Positions 8,319 through 18,065 of a stretch of 64,000 nt of DNA are shown here, piece by piece. The notes under the pieces were generated by a model that saw only the letters and a program-made list of their open reading frames with translations, was not told where the DNA came from and ran no database searches. This DNA is from Bradyrhizobium sp. 186 (GTDB taxonomy: Bacteria > Pseudomonadota > Alphaproteobacteria > Rhizobiales > Xanthobacteraceae). Both the position numbers and the translations under genes were made by a program. The DNA lies in the NCBI RefSeq assembly GCF_023101685.1, contig NZ_CP082164.1, positions 9,765,001-9,829,000 of the forward strand, read 5' to 3'. Position 1 is the first letter of the stretch. Every line of letters starts with the position of its first letter.

Positions 8319-8510
8319 GAGTTTCGCCCCTGCTGGCCTTGGCTGACGAAGGATGCGACCCGCCCCGGGGTCCGGTCAAATTACGGATCGCTAATCTCCC
8401 GAGGTCGGATGTAGGCGCTGATACGGCGAGTCGCTACCTCAGGGGTTTAAAACCCCGCCGAAACAGTGATATTCAAGTGATATTCCATTCGCCTGCGCGG
8501 TCCTGCGGCG

Positions 8511-8539
8511 TTGACGACAAGGGGACGCTCCCTTATAAG
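8511..8539 (+). promoter_or_regulatory. Sigma70-type promoter for rpmH-rnpA-yidC
   Basis: TTGACG (8511-8516) and TATAAG (8534-8539) are separated by exactly 17 bases, a near-consensus housekeeping promoter. It lies 141 bases before rpmH. A tandem GTGATATTC pair lies just upstream (8467-8485), and the leader holds a GC-rich hairpin near 8594-8618. The rest of the 8319-8510 gap shows only a short GGGGTTTAAAACCCC palindrome. Confidence 0.75.
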
Positions 8540-8679
8540 CCGGCCAAATTGTCCGCGATGACCCGGTGCGACACCGGGAGCGGCTCTCTTAGGGCCGGAA
8601 AAGGGCCCTTTTGGGCCGTAACTTCCGGACTTTATCATCAATTCTACAGGCAAATTGCCCGGTCAGCGGAGAAAAACCC

Positions 8680-8814
8680 GTGAAGCGGACTTATCAACCC
8701 AGCAAACTGGTGCGCAAGCGCCGTCACGGCTTCCGTGCCCGCCTCGCCACTGCCGGCGGCCGCAAGGTTCTCGCCGCCCGCCGCGCCCGCGGCCGCAAGC
8801 GTCTGAGCGCCTGA
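8680..8814 (+). CDS. rpmH: 50S ribosomal protein L34
   Basis: The 44-residue, very basic product [20 protein letters not shown]... is a textbook L34, a component of the large ribosomal subunit. GTG at 8680 is the start because it yields the universal N terminus MKRTYQPS; a GGAG lies 10 bases upstream. It is followed after 27 bases by rnpA, the usual arrangement. A near-consensus promoter lies upstream, as expected for a highly expressed gene. Confidence 0.98.
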   Translation: MKRTYQPSKLVRKRRHGFRARLATAGGRKVLAARRARGRKRLSA

Positions 8815-8841
8815 CCCGGCCCCCCTTTTTGGGATTTCATC

Positions 8842-9255
8842 ATGGATCGGCTGAGGCAGCGGGCGGATTTCCTCGCCGTTGCCAATGGCGCGCGGGTGAA
8901 TAGTCCCGCGTTCGTCCTGCAAAGCCGCAGCCGCGATGACAGCGGCCCGATCCGGATCGGCTTTACCGTTACCAAAAAGAACGGCAACGCTCCCGAGCGC
9001 AATCGCATCCGGCGCCGGCTTCGCGAATTGGTGAAGCGGCTCGATCCGGTGTCGATGCAGCCCCATCATGATTATGTGCTGGTTGGCCGAAGGGACGCGC
9101 TGTCGCGTGACTTCGCGACCATGCTCGACGACCTCCGCACGGCGTTCAGGAAGCCCGCGCGGCAGGCGCCCAAGGGAACGTCGAAGGGACGCGGTCCAAG
9201 AACCGACCGCACTCGGCCCAGCCCCGCTCCCGCAGCCAGCCGCAACCCGGATTGA
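8842..9255 (+). CDS. rnpA: Ribonuclease P protein component
   Basis: This is the protein subunit of RNase P, which helps the catalytic RNA bind and cleave pre-tRNA 5' leaders. The 137-aa product has the family signature ERNRIRRRLREL (residues about 53-65), preceded by RIGFTVTKKNGNA. The C-terminal 30 residues are a Pro/Arg/Ser-rich tail longer than in enterobacteria. It is followed 14 bases later by yidC. The yidD gene that often sits between rnpA and yidC is absent. Confidence 0.97.
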   Translation: MDRLRQRADFLAVANGARVNSPAFVLQSRSRDDSGPIRIGFTVTKKNGNAPERNRIRRRLRELVKRLDPVSMQPHHDYVLVGRRDALSRDFATMLDDLRTAFRKPARQAPKGTSKGRGPRTDRTRPSPAPAASRNPD

Positions 9256-9269
9256 TGACGAGACATTAG

Positions 9270-11126
9270 ATGATGACCGACAATCGCAACACCATCCTCG
9301 CCGTCATCCTGTCGGGCCTCGTCCTGATCGCCTGGCAGTATTTCTACAACGTGCCGCAGATGGAGAAGCAGCGCGCCCAGCAGACGCAGGCCGAGCTCCA
9401 GAAGGGCGCACCGCAGCCGACCGCGTCCGCAACGCCGGGCGCGGCGCCGCAGCCCGGCAGTGCGGCGCAGCCGTCAACGACGCCGGCTGTGAACCAGCAG
9501 GCCCAGCCGGTCGTCAGCCGCGACACCGCAATTGCCGCGGCGCCACGCGTGAAGATCGAGACGCCGCGGCTTGCCGGCAGCATCTCGCTGAAGGGCGGCC
9601 GCATCGACGACCTTGCGCTGGTGCAATACCGCGAAACGGTCAATCCGAGCTCGCCGCCGATCGTCCTCTATTCGCCCTCGGGCACCGCGGAGCCCTATTA
9701 CGCCGAGTTCGGCTGGGTGCCCGCGACGGGCGTGTCGGCCAAGCTGCCGGACGCCCAGACCACCTGGCAGCAGGACGGCAGCGGCAACCTGACGCCGTCG
9801 ACGCCGGTGGCGCTGAAATGGGACAATGGCGAGGGCCTGACCTTCCGCCGCACCATCGCGGTCGACGACCATTATCTCTTCACAGTCAAGGACGAGGTGA
9901 GCAATGTCGGCAACGCGCCGGTCACGCTCTATCCTTTCGCACTGATCTCGCGCCACGGCACGCCGCAGGTCTCGGGCTATTACATCCTGCATGAAGGCCT
10001 GATCGGCTATCTTGGCGACCAGGGCTTGCAGGAATACGCCTACAAGAAAATCGACGAAGCCAGGCAGGTGAGCTTCAAGGCCACCAACGGCTGGCTCGGC
10101 ATGACCGACAAATACTGGGCCTCGGCGCTGCTGCCCGACACCAATGCCCAGCTTCAGGCGCGTTTCTCGTCGAACCCAACCGGCAACGTCCACACCTACC
10201 AGACCGACTATCTGCTCGATCCCGTCACCGTCGCGATCGGCGGCACCGCAACGGCGAACGCGCGGCTGTTCGCCGGCGCCAAGGAAGCCGGCGTGGTCGG
10301 CATCAACTTTCCGCTCGCCGGCCTCGGCGGCTACACCAAGGAGCTCGGCCTCAACCACTTCGATCTCTTGATCGACTGGGGCTGGTTCTACTTCATCACC
10401 AAGCCGATGTTCCTGGGGCTCGACTTCTTCTACCGCTTCTTCGGCAATTTCGGCATCTCGATCCTGCTCGTGACCGTGATCGTGAAGCTCTTGTTCTTCC
10501 CGCTGGCGAACAAGTCCTACGCCTCGATGGCGAAGATGAAGTCGATCCAGCCGCAGCTTCAGGGGCTGAAAGAGCGCTATCCCGACGACAAGGTGAAGCA
10601 GCAGCAGGAGATGATGGAGATCTACCGCAAGGAGAAGATCAATCCGGTCGCCGGCTGTCTTCCCGTGGTGATCCAGATCCCCGTGTTCTTCTCGCTCTAC
10701 AAGGTGCTGTTCGTCACCATCGAGATGCGGCACGCGCCCTTCTACGGCTGGATCAAGGATCTCTCCGCGCCCGATCCGACCAATCTGTTCACCCTGTTCG
10801 GGCTGATCCCGTTCGACCCGACCACGCTCCCGCTGTTCGGCCATTACCTCGCGCTCGGCATCTGGCCGATCATCATGGGCATCACGATGTGGTTCCAGAT
10901 GAAGCTGAACCCGACGCCGCCGGATCCGACCCAGCAGATGATCTTCAACTGGATGCCGCTGATCTTCACCTTCATGCTGGCGGGCTTCCCGGCGGGTCTC
11001 GTGATCTACTGGGCGTGGAACAATACGCTCTCGGTGCTCCAGCAGAGCTTCATCATGCGCCGCAACGGTGTGAAGGTGGAGCTGTTCGACAATCTCAAGG
11101 CGACGTTCGCGAAGAAGGCGACGTAG
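9270..11126 (+). CDS. yidC: Membrane protein insertase YidC
   Basis: The product inserts and folds inner-membrane proteins, alone or with SecYEG. At 618 aa it has the Gram-negative layout: an N-terminal membrane anchor (TILAVILSGLVLIAWQYF), a Pro/Ala/Gln-rich linker (about 40-85), a large periplasmic beta domain (about 90-365) and the conserved five-helix OxaA/YidC core at the C terminus (FGNFGISILLVTVIVKLLFF, then NPVAGCLPVVIQIPVFFSLY). Two adjacent ATGs (9270, 9273) are possible starts. It follows rnpA in one transcription unit and ends before a RUP. Confidence 0.98.
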   Translation: MMTDNRNTILAVILSGLVLIAWQYFYNVPQMEKQRAQQTQAELQKGAPQPTASATPGAAPQPGSAAQPSTTPAVNQQAQPVVSRDTAIAAAPRVKIETPRLAGSISLKGGRIDDLALVQYRETVNPSSPPIVLYSPSGTAEPYYAEFGWVPATGVSAKLPDAQTTWQQDGSGNLTPSTPVALKWDNGEGLTFRRTIAVDDHYLFTVKDEVSNVGNAPVTLYPFALISRHGTPQVSGYYILHEGLIGYLGDQGLQEYAYKKIDEARQVSFKATNGWLGMTDKYWASALLPDTNAQLQARFSSNPTGNVHTYQTDYLLDPVTVAIGGTATANARLFAGAKEAGVVGINFPLAGLGGYTKELGLNHFDLLIDWGWFYFITKPMFLGLDFFYRFFGNFGISILLVTVIVKLLFFPLANKSYASMAKMKSIQPQLQGLKERYPDDKVKQQQEMMEIYRKEKINPVAGCLPVVIQIPVFFSLYKVLFVTIEMRHAPFYGWIKDLSAPDPTNLFTLFGLIPFDPTTLPLFGHYLALGIWPIIMGITMWFQMKLNPTPPDPTQQMIFNWMPLIFTFMLAGFPAGLVIYWAWNNTLSVLQQSFIMRRNGVKVELFDNLKATFAKKAT

Positions 11127-11161
11127 TATTCCGGCGTTGCCGGGCGCAACTGCCTCCACAT

Positions 11162-11251
11162 CGTCATGCCCGGGCTTGTCCCGGGCATCCACGTCTTGGA
11201 AGCGGGCTCCGTGGCGAGACGTGGATGGCCGGGACAAGCCCGGCCATGACG
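11162..11251. repeat. RUP palindrome (CATCCACG family)
   Basis: The left half CGTCATGCCCGGGCTTGTCC continues to CATCCACG. After a loop of about 26 bases the right half CGTGGATGGCCGGGACAAGC continues to GCCATGACG. It is a complete, uninterrupted copy of the family that is interrupted at 17.7 kb and 43.2 kb. Confidence 0.9.
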
Positions 11252-11269
11252 AGAGGTAGAGGCCTTCGC

Positions 11270-11923
11270 ATGACCGACGACACCGATGCGAAGCTGATCG
11301 AAACCGGGCGAAAGCTGTTCGCCCGCGACTGGCAGTTCATCTGGGCTTCGCCCTCGATTGCGACGCTGCCGCCGATGGCGGGGCTCGAGATCGCCTTTGC
11401 CGGCCGCTCCAATGTCGGCAAGTCGAGCCTGATCAACGCGCTGACCGGCCGCAACGCGCTCGCGCGCACCTCGCACACGCCGGGCCGCACCCAGGAGCTG
11501 ATCTTCTTCGAGGTCCCCGGCAAGACCGACCTGCGGCTCGTCGACATGCCCGGCTATGGCTATGCCAAGGCACCCAAGACCCAGGTCGCATCCTGGACCG
11601 ACCTGATTCACAAATTCCTGCTGGGCCGCGCCTCGCTCGCGCGCGTCTACCTGCTGATCGACGCCCGCCATGGGCTGAAGGACGTCGATCATGAAATCCT
11701 GGGAACGCTCGACCGCTCGGCCGTCAGCTATCAGATCGTGCTCACCAAGGCCGACCAGGTGAAGGCATCGGAGCTTGAATCCCGCATCGCCGAGACCGGC
11801 GTTGCGCTCGCCAAGCATCCCGCCGCGTTTCCGGATGTGCTGACGACGTCATCGCGCTCCGGGGCCGGAATGGCCGAGCTGCGCGCCGCGATGGCACGGC
11901 TGCTGGAAGAGCGGAGCTCTTGA
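11270..11923 (+). CDS. engB: Ribosome biogenesis GTP-binding protein EngB (YihA/YsxC)
   Basis: A TRAFAC-class GTPase needed for assembly of the large ribosomal subunit. G motifs are in order: G1 GRSNVGKSS, G2 region RTSHTPGRTQ, G3 DMPGYGYA, G4 TKAD and G5 TSSRSG. ATG at 11270 follows GAGGTAGAGG and gives a 217-aa protein; upstream sequence in the same frame belongs to the RUP. The stop TGA overlaps the ATG of the following DUF423 gene (TGATG), so the two are probably co-translated. Confidence 0.97.
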   Translation: MTDDTDAKLIETGRKLFARDWQFIWASPSIATLPPMAGLEIAFAGRSNVGKSSLINALTGRNALARTSHTPGRTQELIFFEVPGKTDLRLVDMPGYGYAKAPKTQVASWTDLIHKFLLGRASLARVYLLIDARHGLKDVDHEILGTLDRSAVSYQIVLTKADQVKASELESRIAETGVALAKHPAAFPDVLTTSSRSGAGMAELRAAMARLLEERSS

Positions 11924-12282
11924 TGTTGCGGCCGTTGGTCGCCCTGGCCGGCCTGATGGGCGCCGCCGGCGTCGCGCTGGCGGCAGCCTCCGCCCATGGC
12001 GGCGATGCGAGCAGGCTCGCATCCGCAAGCGCCATGCTGCTGTTTCATGCAACTGCCATCCTCGCGGCGGTCGCGCTGATCGAACGCGGACTTCTGCACG
12101 GCGGAATTGGCCTTGCGGCTGGCTTCGGCTTCGCGATCGCTGCGGCGCTGTTCGCGGGCGACCTCACCTTGCGGCAGTATGCCGGACACGCGCTATTTCC
12201 CTACGCCGCGCCGACCGGCGGAACGCTGATGATTTTGAGCTGGCTGGCGGTGACGGCAGCGGCGGTGTGGCCCAAGAGCTGA
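11923..12282 (+). CDS. DUF423 inner-membrane protein
   Basis: The 119-aa product has about four hydrophobic segments (residues 4-20, 34-55, 60-78, 95-115) and the DUF423 hallmark order: GLMGAAGVALAAASAHG near the N terminus and ALFAGDLTLRQ before the last segments. The biochemical function of DUF423 proteins (YwdK/YgdD relatives) is unknown; they are small inner-membrane proteins. The ATG overlaps the engB stop, which sets the start and indicates one operon. Confidence 0.88.
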   Translation: MLRPLVALAGLMGAAGVALAAASAHGGDASRLASASAMLLFHATAILAAVALIERGLLHGGIGLAAGFGFAIAAALFAGDLTLRQYAGHALFPYAAPTGGTLMILSWLAVTAAAVWPKS

Positions 12283-12285
12283 GCC

Positions 12286-12371
12286 GTAGCCCGGATGGAG
12301 CGAAGCGCAATCCGGGACCACCGGCGCTTTTGGCACGAGACCCGGATTTCGCTTCGCTCCATTCGGGCTAC
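12286..12371. repeat. Palindrome of the GTAGCCCGGATGGAGCGAAG family
   Basis: The arms GTAGCCCGGATGGAGCGAAG and CTTCGCTCCATTCGGGCTAC face each other around a 40-odd-base loop. A second member lies at 15433-15518. It separates the DUF423 gene from argB. Confidence 0.88.
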
Positions 12372-12456
12372 ATGGCGGCATGCCAGCAACGCTTTGCGCC
12401 TCGCCCGCCAATCGGATAGAACGCGGCCCGACAGTCCCGCCAGCGAGATCCGCCTC

Positions 12457-13344
12457 ATGACCGAAATCTCACCGCTCGACCAGGCCCGCATCCTGTCCGA
12501 AGCGCTGCCGCACATGCAGCAGTATGACGAAGAAACCATCGTCATCAAATATGGCGGCCATGCCATGGGCGACGAGGAGACGGCGAAGAACTTTGCCCGC
12601 GACATCGTGCTGCTCGAGCAGACCGCGATCAACCCGGTGGTCGTGCATGGCGGCGGGCCGCAGATCGCGACCATGCTCAAGCGCCTCGGCATCGTCTCGG
12701 AGTTCGCCGCCGGCCTGCGTATCACCGACGCCGCGACCATCGAGATCGTCGAGATGGTGCTCGCCGGCTCCATCAACAAGTCGCTGGTCGGCTACATCAA
12801 CGAAGCCGGCGGCAAGGCGGTCGGCCTCTGCGGCAAGGACGGCAACATGGTCACCGCGTCGAAGGCGACGCGGACCATGGTCGACCCGGACTCTCATATC
12901 GAGAAGGTGGTCGATCTCGGCTTCGTCGGCGAGCCGGAGAAGGTCGATCTGACGCTGCTCAACCAGCTGATCGGCTACGAGCTGATCCCGGTGCTGGCGC
13001 CGCTTGCGACTTCGAAGACGGGGCAGACCTTCAACGTCAATGCCGACACCTTCGCCGGCGCCGTCGCCGGCGCGCTGAAAGCAAAACGCCTGCTGCTGCT
13101 CACCGACGTGCCGGGCGTGCTCGACAAGTCGAAGAAGCTGATCCCGCAGCTCTCGGTGAAGGACGCGCGAAAGCTGATCGCCGACGGCACCATTTCCGGC
13201 GGCATGATTCCGAAGGTCGAGACCTGCATCTACGCGCTCGAACAGGGCGTGCAGGGCGTCGTCATCATCGACGGCAAGATGCAGCACGCCGTGCTGCTCG
13301 AGCTCTTCACCAACCAGGGCACGGGGACGCTGATCCACAAGTGA
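12457..13344 (+). CDS. argB: Acetylglutamate kinase
   Basis: The second step of arginine biosynthesis: phosphorylation of N-acetylglutamate by ATP in the cytoplasm. The 295-aa protein has the amino-acid kinase fold: [10 protein letters not shown] (phosphate-binding Lys and Gly pair), VHGGGPQI, the substrate loop [12 protein letters not shown] and the C-terminal [12 protein letters not shown] at 12457 gives the family N terminus ([20 protein letters not shown]); the frame upstream is repeat-derived. The long N-terminal helix is typical of arginine-sensitive hexameric enzymes. It is not next to other arg genes here. Confidence 0.97.
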   Translation: MTEISPLDQARILSEALPHMQQYDEETIVIKYGGHAMGDEETAKNFARDIVLLEQTAINPVVVHGGGPQIATMLKRLGIVSEFAAGLRITDAATIEIVEMVLAGSINKSLVGYINEAGGKAVGLCGKDGNMVTASKATRTMVDPDSHIEKVVDLGFVGEPEKVDLTLLNQLIGYELIPVLAPLATSKTGQTFNVNADTFAGAVAGALKAKRLLLLTDVPGVLDKSKKLIPQLSVKDARKLIADGTISGGMIPKVETCIYALEQGVQGVVIIDGKMQHAVLLELFTNQGTGTLIHK

Positions 13345-13366
13345 TGAAGAGCGGGCCAAAGAAAGC

Positions 13367-13509
13367 CGTCATGGCCGGGCAAGAGCGCGAAGCGCGTCTT
13401 CGCGAAGATGTCCCGGGCATCCACGTTCTTTCTTCAACGCCGAAACAAGGCGTGGATGGCCGGGAGCTTTCCGTCGGGACGCGCTTCGCGCTTTTGCCCG
13501 GCCATGACG
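13367..13509. repeat. RUP palindrome (CATCCACG family, long-armed variant)
   Basis: The arms begin CGTCATGGCCGGGCAAGAGC and end GCCCGGCCATGACG, with an extra inner GCGCGAAGCGCGTCTT / CGCGCTTCGCGC segment. It lies between argB and the DUF1036 gene, so in-frame ATGs within it should not be used as starts for the latter. Confidence 0.85.
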
Positions 13510-13517
13510 AACCGAGA

Positions 13518-14543
13518 ATGTGGCCGCGCCGCCGCTCGACCTCGACTCGCTTCCTGATGGCGCTGCCCGCCGCCGCGGTCTCGTTCTTCTTCTCCTCCGC
13601 ACCAGCGTTCGCCGACCTCAAGATCTGCAACCGCATGTCCTATGTCGTGGAGGCCGCCATCGGCATCGATGACAAGGCGGCGACCGCTACGCGCGGCTGG
13701 TTCAGGATCGATCCCGCCACCTGCCGCGTGGTGGTGCAGGGCACGCTGTCCGCCGACCGCATCCTGCTCAACGCCCGCGCGCTCGGCGTCTATGGCGCCT
13801 CCCCGATCCCGCAGAACGGCAGCGACATGCTCTGCGTGGCGCAGGATAATTTCGTCATCGCCGCCGCGCGGCAGTGCCGCAGCGGCCAGACCCAGGCCGC
13901 CTTCACCCAGATCACGCCGACGCAGGGCGACGACGGCAACTTCACCGCTTACCTCGCCGAAGATTCCGAATATGACGACGAGCAGGCACGGCTCGCCGGC
14001 ATCCAGCGGCTCCTGGTGATCGCCGGCTATGACGCCGCCCCAATCGACGGCGTCGACGGGCCGAAGACGCAGGCAGCGCTCGCAGCCTTCCTGAAGAGCC
14101 GCGGGTTGCCGTTGGACACCATGCAGTCGCCCAATCTCTTCAAGACAATGGTCGACGCGGTGCAGACGCCGTCGGCGAGCGGCCTGACCTGGTGCAACGA
14201 CACGCCGCACAAGGTGATGGCGGCGGTCGCCACCGACGACGGCAAGTCGGTGACAAGCCGCGGCTGGTATCGCATCGATCCCAAGACGTGCCTGCACCCC
14301 GACGTGACCGGGCAGCCGAAGCAGATCTTCAGCTTCGCGGAAGCTATCGATGCCGACAACCGCGTTATCAAGCAGAAGGACCGGCCGCTGAACTGGGGCG
14401 GCGACAAGCAGCTTTGCACACGCGAGACCAAGTTCGAGACCAACGAGCAGACCGATTGCCCCGCGCGCGGATTTGCGGCGACGGGTTTTGGGGTGGTGGA
14501 TATGTCGAGCGGCGGCAAGACGCTGCGGTTCGCGATGCCGTGA
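13518..14543 (+). CDS. Periplasmic protein with two DUF1036 domains around a peptidoglycan-binding domain
   Basis: ATG at 13518 gives MWPRRRSTSTRFLMALPAAA, an n-region of arginines followed by a hydrophobic stretch and a cleavage motif (APAFA|DLK); earlier ATGs fall in a RUP. The first DUF1036 module (LKICNRMSYVVEAAIG... GWFRIDPATCRVV) spans about residues 33-130. A PG_binding_1-like segment follows at about 155-200 (LLVIAGYDAAPIDGVDGPKT). A second DUF1036 copy follows (TWCNDTPHKVMAAVA... GWYRIDPKTCLHP) from about 217. Paired Cys residues suggest disulfides. DUF1036 function is unknown; the middle module suggests contact with the cell wall. Confidence 0.85.
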   Translation: MWPRRRSTSTRFLMALPAAAVSFFFSSAPAFADLKICNRMSYVVEAAIGIDDKAATATRGWFRIDPATCRVVVQGTLSADRILLNARALGVYGASPIPQNGSDMLCVAQDNFVIAAARQCRSGQTQAAFTQITPTQGDDGNFTAYLAEDSEYDDEQARLAGIQRLLVIAGYDAAPIDGVDGPKTQAALAAFLKSRGLPLDTMQSPNLFKTMVDAVQTPSASGLTWCNDTPHKVMAAVATDDGKSVTSRGWYRIDPKTCLHPDVTGQPKQIFSFAEAIDADNRVIKQKDRPLNWGGDKQLCTRETKFETNEQTDCPARGFAATGFGVVDMSSGGKTLRFAMP

Positions 14544-14573
14544 TTGCTTTTGTGATGACGCAACAAACACCAT

Positions 14574-14692
14574 CGTCGTCCCGGCGAAGGCCGGGACCCA
14601 TAACCACAGGATTGGGTTTTGCGAAGAACGACGACCAGCGTGCCCCATTGATAGATCACGCGGTATGGGTCCCGGCCTTCGCCGGGACGACG
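14574..14692. repeat. RUP palindrome (CGTCGTCCCGG...CCCATA family)
   Basis: The arms CGTCGTCCCGGCGAAGGCCG (then GGACCCATAACC) and TATGGGTCCC followed by GGCCTTCGCCGGGACGACG enclose about 50 bases. The inner ends differ (CCCATAACCACAGG versus CCCATACCGCGTG), the normal state of gene-less copies of this family. Others lie at 34304, 47792 and 55182. Confidence 0.88.
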
Positions 14693-14736
14693 GCGGAAAG
14701 TTGGGGGGCCACTCCGATAACGAATAGAGAGCCGCA

Positions 14737-15426
14737 ATGACCTCCCCTCGCACCTTCGCCCGCATCGACACCTGGGTGTTCGACCTCGACAACACGCTCT
14801 ATCCGCATCACGTCAATCTGTGGCAGCAGGTCGATGCGCGGATCGGGGAGTTCGTTTGCAATTGGCTCAACGTGACGCCTGCGGAAGCGCGCAAGATCCA
14901 GAAGGATTACTATCTGCGCTTCGGCACCACCATGCGCGGCATGATGACCCTGCATGGCGTGCGCGCCGACGACTACCTCGCCTATGTGCACAAGATCGAT
15001 CATTCGCCGCTGGCGCCGAACCAGGCGCTTGGCGAAGCCATCGCAAAGCTGCCCGGGCGCAAGCTGATCCTGACCAACGGTTCGGTCGACCATGTCGATG
15101 CGGTGCTGTCGCGGCTCGGCCTCACCACGCATTTCGACGGCGTATTCGACATCATCGCGGCGGAGTTCGAACCTAAGCCGGCGCCGCAGACCTACCGGAA
15201 ATTTCTCGGCGATCATACGGTCGATCCGACCCGGGCCGCGATGTTCGAGGACCTCGCCCGCAACCTCACCGTCCCGCACGAGCTCGGCATGACCACGGTG
15301 CTGGTGGTGCCCGATGGCACGAAGGAAGTGGTGCGTGAGGACTGGGAACTGGAGGGCCGGGATGCGGCCCATGTCGACCACGTCACGGATGATCTGACGG
15401 GGTTTTTGGCGGGGCTGTCGCGTTAG
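14737..15426 (+). CDS. HAD-family pyrimidine 5'-nucleotidase
   Basis: This 229-aa HAD hydrolase removes the phosphate of nucleotide monophosphates or similar substrates. Motif I is [11 protein letters not shown] (nucleophile and acid/base Asp), motif II LILTNGS, motif III a conserved Lys near [10 protein letters not shown] and motif [10 protein letters not shown]. The helical cap with FGTTMRGMM matches the Pyr-5-nucleotidase (SDT1/YjjG-like) subgroup found beside dapD in alphaproteobacteria. Substrate is inferred from subgroup only. ATG at 14737 directly precedes the conserved N terminus. Confidence 0.88.
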   Translation: MTSPRTFARIDTWVFDLDNTLYPHHVNLWQQVDARIGEFVCNWLNVTPAEARKIQKDYYLRFGTTMRGMMTLHGVRADDYLAYVHKIDHSPLAPNQALGEAIAKLPGRKLILTNGSVDHVDAVLSRLGLTTHFDGVFDIIAAEFEPKPAPQTYRKFLGDHTVDPTRAAMFEDLARNLTVPHELGMTTVLVVPDGTKEVVREDWELEGRDAAHVDHVTDDLTGFLAGLSR

Positions 15427-15432
15427 GCCACC

Positions 15433-15518
15433 GTAGCCCGGATGGAGCGAAGCGTAATCCGGGGCAACTCACCGCAGGGGAGACTTTCCCGGATTACGCT
15501 TCGCTCCATCCGGGCTAC
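15433..15518. repeat. Palindrome of the GTAGCCCGGATGGAGCGAAG family
   Basis: The arms GTAGCCCGGATGGAGCGAAG and CTTCGCTCCATCCGGGCTAC enclose about 45 bases. It is the second copy of the unit at 12286 and lies just after the nucleotidase stop. Confidence 0.88.
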
Positions 15519-15638
15519 TACCTTCCCCGCTTCGCGCGCCCCGGGACGACGGTGGAGTATGCCTTGACTCCGTCCCCTCAAATCCCGAAAAAGTCCCCCA
15601 ATCCGCTACAAATCCTGCCTTCCCGAGAGGAAATGCCG

Positions 15639-16484
<846 letters not shown>

Positions 16485-16495
16485 TCTTCTCCGTC

Positions 16496-17662
16496 ATGAC
16501 CGATGCCCTGTCCATTGCCCGCGATCTGATCCGCTGCCCTTCGGTAACCCCGGCCGATGCCGGTGCGCTGGGCGTGCTTGAAAAAGCCCTGAACGCAGCT
16601 GGCTTCACCTGCCACCGCGTGACGTTCTCCGAACCCGGCACCGCCGACGTCGACAATCTCTATGCGCGGATCGGCAGCGAAGGCCCGCACATCACCTTTG
16701 CCGGCCACACCGACGTGGTGCCGCCCGGCGACGAGAGCGCCTGGAGCGTCGGCGCGTTCTCCGGCGATGTGAAGGACGGCTTTCTGCACGGCCGCGGCGC
16801 GGTCGACATGAAGGGCGGCATCGCCTGCTCGGTTGCCGCGGTGCTGGAGCATCTCGCCACCAATGGCGGCAAGCCGCGCGCGGACGGCAACGGCTCGATC
16901 TCGTTCCTGATCACCGGCGACGAGGAAGACGTTTCCATCAACGGCACGATCAAGCTGCTGCAATGGGCCGCCGAGCGTGGCGAAAAATTCGATCATTGCG
17001 TGCTCGGCGAGCCCTCCAATGTCGAGACGCTCGGCGACACCATCAAGGTCGGCCGCCGCGGCTCGCAATCCGGCACGCTTTTCGTCGACGGCGTACAGGG
17101 TCACGTCGCCTATCCGCACCGCGCCGCCAATCCGGTGCCGGACATCTCGCGGCTGATCGTGGCGATCTCCGACGAGCCGCTCGACCACGGCAGCGCGGCG
17201 TTCCAGGCCTCCAATCTCGAATTCACCTCGGTCGACGTCGGCAACACCGCCAACAATGTCATCCCCGGCCAGGCGCGCGCAAAATTCAACATCCGCTACA
17301 ACGACAACCACACCCAGGCGAGCCTGCGCGAGCTGGTCGAGATGCGGCTGACCCAAGCCTGCGGCAACCGCATCCGCGCCCGCATCGTCTGGGAGCCGTC
17401 CAACTCCAACGTGTTCGTCACCAAGCCGGGCCCGTTCACCGATCTCGCGGTGTCCGCGATCGAGGACGTGACGGGCCGCAAGCCCGAGCTGTCAACCAGC
17501 GGCGGCACCTCGGATGCGCGGTTCATCTCGAGCTATTGCCCGGTGATCGAGTTCGGCCTGGTCGGCCAGACCATGCACCAGATCGACGAGCGCGTGCCGG
17601 TGGTCGATCTGGAGCAGCTGACGAAGGTGTATCGGGGGATATTGGCAAGGTATTTTGCCTGA
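16496..17662 (+). CDS. dapE: Succinyl-diaminopimelate desuccinylase
   Basis: A zinc-dependent M20 peptidase-family hydrolase releasing succinate to give LL-diaminopimelate for lysine and cell wall. Metal and catalytic residues appear in [12 protein letters not shown] (first His and catalytic Asp), [11 protein letters not shown] (bridging Asp), TGDEE (base Glu plus ligand) and the C-terminal GQTMHQIDE His. The dimerisation lid lies at about residues 180-290. At 388 aa it has normal length. ATG at 16496 lies 11 bases after dapD. Confidence 0.97.
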   Translation: MTDALSIARDLIRCPSVTPADAGALGVLEKALNAAGFTCHRVTFSEPGTADVDNLYARIGSEGPHITFAGHTDVVPPGDESAWSVGAFSGDVKDGFLHGRGAVDMKGGIACSVAAVLEHLATNGGKPRADGNGSISFLITGDEEDVSINGTIKLLQWAAERGEKFDHCVLGEPSNVETLGDTIKVGRRGSQSGTLFVDGVQGHVAYPHRAANPVPDISRLIVAISDEPLDHGSAAFQASNLEFTSVDVGNTANNVIPGQARAKFNIRYNDNHTQASLRELVEMRLTQACGNRIRARIVWEPSNSNVFVTKPGPFTDLAVSAIEDVTGRKPELSTSGGTSDARFISSYCPVIEFGLVGQTMHQIDERVPVVDLEQLTKVYRGILARYFA

Positions 17663-17687
17663 ATCGCTACTTTACCAGGCGCTCCGC

Positions 17688-18041
17688 CGTCATGCCCGGG
17701 CTTGTCCCACGGCTGTCCGGTTCAGGCAAAACGGTTGCAACGAGACGCATCGACTCGTAATGAGCGCAAAATTCATTGATATGACTCACGATTTTTGCGC
17801 TCTCGTTTTAGCCGAGCGACCCGCAGCGGAGTATGCTGAGGTCCGCAATGAAGAAAATTTGCGGTGTTCTCGCGAACAACAAGTCTTCGCAGCTATGCCC
17901 CGACGCCATTAATTGACTCTAGCGACTCGCTTTTTGACGCCGAAGCCTGAACCGGACAGCCGTGGGCTTGTCCCGGGCATCCACGTTCTTTGCGCCGGCA
18001 AAGGAAGAACGTGGATGGCCGGGACAAGCCCGGCCATGACG
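17688..18041. repeat. RUP palindrome (CATCCACG family) interrupted by a 255-bp insertion
   Basis: CGTCATGCCCGGGCTTGTCC (plus one C) at 17688-17708 and the continuation GGGCTTGTCCCGGGCATCCA from 17964 to the end of the right half at 18041 form one normal RUP once 17709-17963 and one 11-bp duplicate are removed. The loop TTCTTTGCGCCGGCAAAGGA is present. Confidence 0.88.
17709..17963. mobile_element. Putative 255-bp MITE with 19-bp terminal inverted repeats
   Basis: The ends are perfect inverted repeats ACGGCTGTCCGGTTCAGGC (17709-17727) and its complement (17945-17963). The flanks carry an 11-bp direct repeat GGGCTTGTCCC (17698-17708 and 17964-17974), explained as a target duplication because the intact RUP sequence has it once. 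Inside, GAGCGCAAAA (17762-17771) and TTTTGCGCTC (17793-17802) form a second hairpin. No transposase is encoded; a 50-codon open frame (17760-17912) resembles nothing I know. I cannot name the parent transposon. Confidence 0.7.
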
Positions 18042-18065
18042 TTGTGGTGAGAGCCCGCGCACGTC

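Noticed and set aside
9474..11237. A 587-codon minus-strand open frame opposite yidC
   Set aside because: Low-complexity Asp/Val/Arg-rich product typical of antisense reading of a GC-rich gene.
17760..17912. 50-codon open frame inside the putative MITE
   Set aside because: No ribosome-binding site and no recognisable features; it also spans the internal hairpin.
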